Assembly: GCA_016302005.1 (NCBI GenBank)
Contig: JAEDOK010000025.1
Coordinates: 1-15,599, forward strand
Source of the DNA: Oscillospiraceae bacterium
Lineage (GTDB): Bacteria > Bacillota_A > Clostridia > Oscillospirales > Oscillospiraceae
Length of the DNA: 15,599 bases
Direction: 5' to 3'
This document shows positions 13,305 through 15,599 of this stretch, piece by piece (within the stretch, counting starts at the first letter, position 1; the number at the start of each line of letters is the position of its first letter). The notes below the pieces were generated by a model, which was given only the letters and a program-made list of their open reading frames with translations, was not told the origin of the DNA and made no database searches. The translations under genes and the position numbers were made by a program.

Positions 13305-14024
13305 TTATTTTGAGAGTTGAGAGAAGATCTTGCCCAGGGAATCGTGGAATACCAAGTTGGCATAGTCGTCGTAGGGGGTCTCGTCACGGTTGATGAGGAC
13401 GAGGCGATTGCCCCGGTAGTATTGCAGCAGTCCCGCGGCGGGGTAGACCGTCAGGCTTGTGCCGCCGACGATCAGAAGGTCGGCGCGGCGGATCGCGGAG
13501 ACGGCACCGGCAAGGGTGTCCTGATCCAGCGATTCCTCATAGAGCACGACATCGGGCTTGACTGTGCCGCCGCAGTCGCACAGGGGGATACCCTCTGCGT
13601 CGCGGACGAATTCGGCGGGGTAGAATTTATGGCATCTGACGCAGTAATTGCGCAAAACGCTGCCGTGCAGCTCAAAGACGGTTTTGCTGCCTGCCTTTTG
13701 ATGCAGCCCGTCAATGTTCTGGGTCACGACGGCAGCAAGATGCCCCTCCTTTTCCAACTGCGCAAGCACCTTGTGCGTCACATTCGGTTCGAAGCCGAGG
13801 GGGAGCATCTTTTCCCGGTAAAAGCGGAAAAAATACTCCGGCTTGCGCAGGTAGAAGCTGTGGCTGATGATCTCCTCGGGCGGGTATTCGAATTTTTGAT
13901 TGTAAAGCCCGTCCACGCTGCGGAAATCGGGAATGCCGGACTCCGTGCTGACACCCGCGCCGCCGAAAAATACGGCGGACTTACTCTCCCGGATCCACTG
14001 CCGAAGCTGCTCGATGTTCGTCAT
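13305..14024 (-). CDS. cobB: NAD-dependent protein deacylase (sirtuin)
   Basis: A 239-residue Sir2-family enzyme that removes acyl groups from lysines with NAD+. NAD-binding FFGGAGVSTESGIPDFRS (about 19-36), TQNIDGLHQKAG, and the catalytic His in FELHGS are intact. The zinc site is CVRC...CDC (two Cys pairs spaced by about 20 residues), followed by VKPDVVLYEESLD and the VGGTSLTVYPAAGLL loop. The length is usual for bacterial sirtuins. The start is ATG 14024, inside the end of trmD (44-nt overlap), with AAGGAG 10 nt upstream. It is co-transcribed with rimM and trmD. A CobB-type role in regulating acetylated enzymes is likely; targets are unknown. Confidence 0.93.
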   Translation of the reverse strand: MTNIEQLRQWIRESKSAVFFGGAGVSTESGIPDFRSVDGLYNQKFEYPPEEIISHSFYLRKPEYFFRFYREKMLPLGFEPNVTHKVLAQLEKEGHLAAVVTQNIDGLHQKAGSKTVFELHGSVLRNYCVRCHKFYPAEFVRDAEGIPLCDCGGTVKPDVVLYEESLDQDTLAGAVSAIRRADLLIVGGTSLTVYPAAGLLQYYRGNRLVLINRDETPYDDYANLVFHDSLGKIFSQLSK

Positions 14025-14754
14025 CCTCCGCCATCTCCTTTAAGATTTTCTTATCCTCTTTGCTCTCAAAGACCAGTTTTTCATACATATCCGGACGCCG
14101 CGCCCGCGTTCTTAAGAGTGACTGCTTCCTGCGCCAGCGGGCGACCTTCGCGTGATCGCCGGAGAGCAGGATCGGCGGCACCTCCCGCCCATGCCACACG
14201 GCGGGACGGCTGTACTGCGGGTATTCCAGCGTCCCCGCCCAATGGCTCTCGTCCTCAAAGCACTCGCTGTCGGACAGCACGCCGGGAACCAAACGGCAGA
14301 CGGAGTCCGCCACCGCCATGGCGGGAATTTCACCGCCGGTCAGGACAAAATCGCCGATGGAGATCTCTTCATCTACACATTCGTCGATGAAGCGCTGGTC
14401 GATGCCCTCATAATGCCCGCAGACCAAAATAAGATTTTCCATTTTGGACAGCCGCTTGGCGTCCGCCTGTGTGAAAACGTGTCCGCAGGGGGAGAGGTAA
14501 ATCGTGTGGACGGGACCGCCCGCCTCGTCGCAGGCGTGGCACCAGCAGTTGTAGAGCGGGTCTGCCTGCATCACCGCACCGCGTCCGCCGCCGTAGGGGT
14601 AATCGTCCACCTGATTCTGCTTGTTGGTGGTGTAGTCGCGAATTTGGTGCGTTTCGATGCGGATATAACCCCGCTCCTGCGCTCTGCCTAAGATGGATTC
14701 GTTCATCATGTCCCCGACGGTGTCGGGAAACAGGGTCAGAATATCAATTCTCAT
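13981..14754 (-). CDS. trmD: tRNA (guanine37-N1)-methyltransferase
   Basis: A 257-residue SPOUT-class enzyme that makes m1G37 in tRNAs and so prevents +1 frameshifting. Visible are MRIDILTLFPD at the start, DDYPYGGGRGAVMQADPLY, YLSPCGHVFTQADAKRLS, and the trefoil-knot SAM site LVCGHYEGIDQRF...SIGDFVLTGGE. The C-terminal domain has HWAGTLEYPQYSRPAVWHGR, the typical tail. GGGRGAVM replaces the more usual GGGxGMVM, a mild variation. The start is ATG 14754; it overlaps rimM by 11 nt, and its 3' end overlaps the sirtuin start by 44 nt. After trmD many bacteria have rplS; here a sirtuin takes that place. Confidence 0.95.
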   Translation of the reverse strand: MRIDILTLFPDTVGDMMNESILGRAQERGYIRIETHQIRDYTTNKQNQVDDYPYGGGRGAVMQADPLYNCWCHACDEAGGPVHTIYLSPCGHVFTQADAKRLSKMENLILVCGHYEGIDQRFIDECVDEEISIGDFVLTGGEIPAMAVADSVCRLVPGVLSDSECFEDESHWAGTLEYPQYSRPAVWHGREVPPILLSGDHAKVARWRRKQSLLRTRARRPDMYEKLVFESKEDKKILKEMAEDDEHRAASAVDPGE

Positions 14755-15244
14755 CGGTCGCCATTCCTTCAATCAGATGCACGCGGACGAAGCCCTCCGC
14801 GACATTGATCTCGCGGACAAACGCCTTGACGGCGGGAACCATATAGGTCTTTTCGCCCTTGATGACATAGACGTCGCTTGCGGGCATGGTCAACACATCC
14901 GCGATCTTGCCGAATTCGTTCCCTTCGTCATCCAGAGCACGGCAACCCAGCAGGTCGGCGATAAAAACCGTTCCCTCGGGCAGCGTAACGCCGGTACGGT
15001 CTACGGTGACGGTCTGCCCCCGCAGTAGTGTCGCCTGCTCGGGCGTGTCAATGCCCTCCAATTTCGCCAGCACGCAGGTCTTGTGGACGCGGCTTGCGCG
15101 GACGGCATAGGGCTTGCCGTTTAAGAAAAGCGTTTTGAAGCCCAGCAGGAATTCGGGGCTGTCCGCCCACGGGAGGATTTTAATCTCGCCCTGAATGCCG
15201 TGGGTGCTGACGACCTCGCCGGCTTCTAAAAATTGTTTTTCCAT
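14744..15244 (-). CDS. rimM: 16S rRNA processing protein RimM
   Basis: A 166-residue ribosome maturation factor that helps assemble the head of the 30S subunit by binding S19. The N-terminal RimM barrel begins EAGEVVSTHGIQGEIKILPW and runs to about residue 85, and the C-terminal PRC-barrel holds LLGCRALDDEGNEFGKIADV and YMVPAVKAFVREINV. The length is normal. The start is ATG 15244, with AGGAG 7 nt upstream. It overlaps trmD by 11 nt, the usual rimM-trmD pairing. The customary upstream rpsP and KH-domain genes are not directly adjacent; instead there is a promoter and a MITE-like repeat. Confidence 0.95.
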   Translation of the reverse strand: MEKQFLEAGEVVSTHGIQGEIKILPWADSPEFLLGFKTLFLNGKPYAVRASRVHKTCVLAKLEGIDTPEQATLLRGQTVTVDRTGVTLPEGTVFIADLLGCRALDDEGNEFGKIADVLTMPASDVYVIKGEKTYMVPAVKAFVREINVAEGFVRVHLIEGMATDEN

Positions 15245-15279
15245 GAAGTTTCTCCTAAAGTAAATGTGTTGCCAAAGAA

Positions 15280-15356
15280 CTCGTAGGGGCGGCTATCAGC
15301 CGCCCGCGTGATTGTGCTTGCGACATCGGCGGGCGGCTGATAGCCGCCCCTACGAG
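15280..15356. repeat. MITE-like element, perfect 27-bp inverted repeat
   Basis: Arms 15280-15306 and 15330-15356 are perfect reverse complements (CTCGTAGGGGCGGCTATCAG... outer end), with a 23-nt centre. Each arm is itself a hairpin (GGGCGGCT-ATC-AGCCGCCC), so the element can form one long stem or two short ones. It carries no gene and lies in the leader of the rimM operon. The 355-nt stretch from 15245 to the window end holds this repeat and two divergent promoters, and no convincing gene. Confidence 0.88.
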
Positions 15357-15450
15357 GAAGAACGGGAAAAAGCCGTAAATGGTATTTTCTCATTTACCCT
15401 TCAGTCTTCGCTCTTCGCCGTAAAAATATGCGTGGTTGGTTTTCTCCTTC

Positions 15451-15479
15451 ATCATAGCAAAAAAAGGGGGCAAGGTCAA
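15451..15479 (-). promoter_or_regulatory. promoter of the rimM-trmD-sirtuin operon
   Basis: Leftward TTGACC (15474-15479), 17-nt spacer, extended -10 TGC-TATGAT (-10 at 15451-15456). Start near 15444, giving a leader of about 200 nt that includes the inverted-repeat element before rimM. Confidence 0.8.
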
Positions 15480-15503
15480 TGAAAATTCCTGTGTTTGAGG
15501 GGA

Positions 15504-15532
15504 TTGTCATTTTCGGAAAAGTAGTCTATAAT
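15504..15532 (+). promoter_or_regulatory. rightward promoter leaving the window
   Basis: TTGTCA (15504-15509), 17-nt spacer, TATAAT (15527-15532). Its -35 begins 25 nt from the -35 of the leftward rimM promoter, so the two are divergent. The transcribed gene lies beyond 15599; the visible 60 nt contain no start codon with an RBS. Confidence 0.75.
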
Positions 15533-15599
15533 AAAGACAATATACTAAGGAACCTCTGAACAAATCAGCGGCGGCGCTCAGCGGATCTTTTGCCGCAAC

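Noticed and set aside
15246..15403. Leftward open frame starting MRKYHLRLFPVLPRR through the inverted repeat
   Set aside because: It is made almost wholly of repeat sequence, overlaps the rimM RBS and start, and resembles no protein I know; most likely chance.
1..15599. CRISPR array, tRNA, rRNA, integrase or transposase genes
   Set aside because: Looked for on both strands; no regularly spaced repeats, cloverleaf or recombinase motifs were seen.

Overview
The window looks like a chromosomal piece of a moderately GC-rich gut-type Clostridia, most likely Oscillospiraceae/Ruminococcaceae. This rests on the salvage-only thiamine operon (ThiW, CytX, ThiN), strong Gram-positive ribosome binding sites, and GC-rich nested-palindrome intergenic repeats. 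Genus and species cannot be read from the sequence.

Region 1 (1-2540): a leftward FUSC/aromatic-acid-exporter-like membrane protein diverges from a rightward PAT-like GNAT acetyltransferase. A ZIP-family metal transporter with its own promoter follows, and a strong bidirectional hairpin terminator closes the block.

Region 2 (2496-8285, all leftward): a compact thiamine salvage operon, thiW-thiM-thiE-HAD-thiD-cytX-thiN. It is led by a TTGCAT-N17-TATAAT promoter, a TPP (THI-box) riboswitch, an intrinsic terminator and a further structured leader of about 220 nt. ThiW should supply hydroxyethylthiazole and CytX the pyrimidine HMP. ThiM and ThiD phosphorylate the two halves and ThiE joins them to thiamine monophosphate. 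ThiN makes TPP from free thiamine, so a TMP phosphatase is needed, and the HAD hydrolase coupled to thiE is the obvious candidate. No de novo genes (thiC, thiG, thiS, thiF) and no thiL are present in the window.

Region 3 (8290-9271, leftward): an XRE regulator with a zinc-ribbon tail and a low-molecular-weight protein tyrosine phosphatase, probably one transcript.

Region 4 (about 9311-12314): an accessory block bracketed by direct repeats of the 3' end of trmO, 3004 bp apart. It holds a trmO remnant, an 82-aa zinc-ribbon protein, the C-terminal remnant of an ATP-grasp protein, an AAA/DUF4143 ATPase with a perfect consensus promoter overlapped by a palindrome, and an unrecognised 244-aa protein. 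The two largest genes look more AT-rich than their neighbours, so the block is probably acquired or shuffled DNA.

Region 5 (12315-15599): intact trmO, a repeat-rich gap, then a leftward rimM-trmD-sirtuin operon with overlapping genes. Its leader contains a 77-bp MITE-like perfect inverted repeat. A divergent consensus promoter points out of the right edge of the window.
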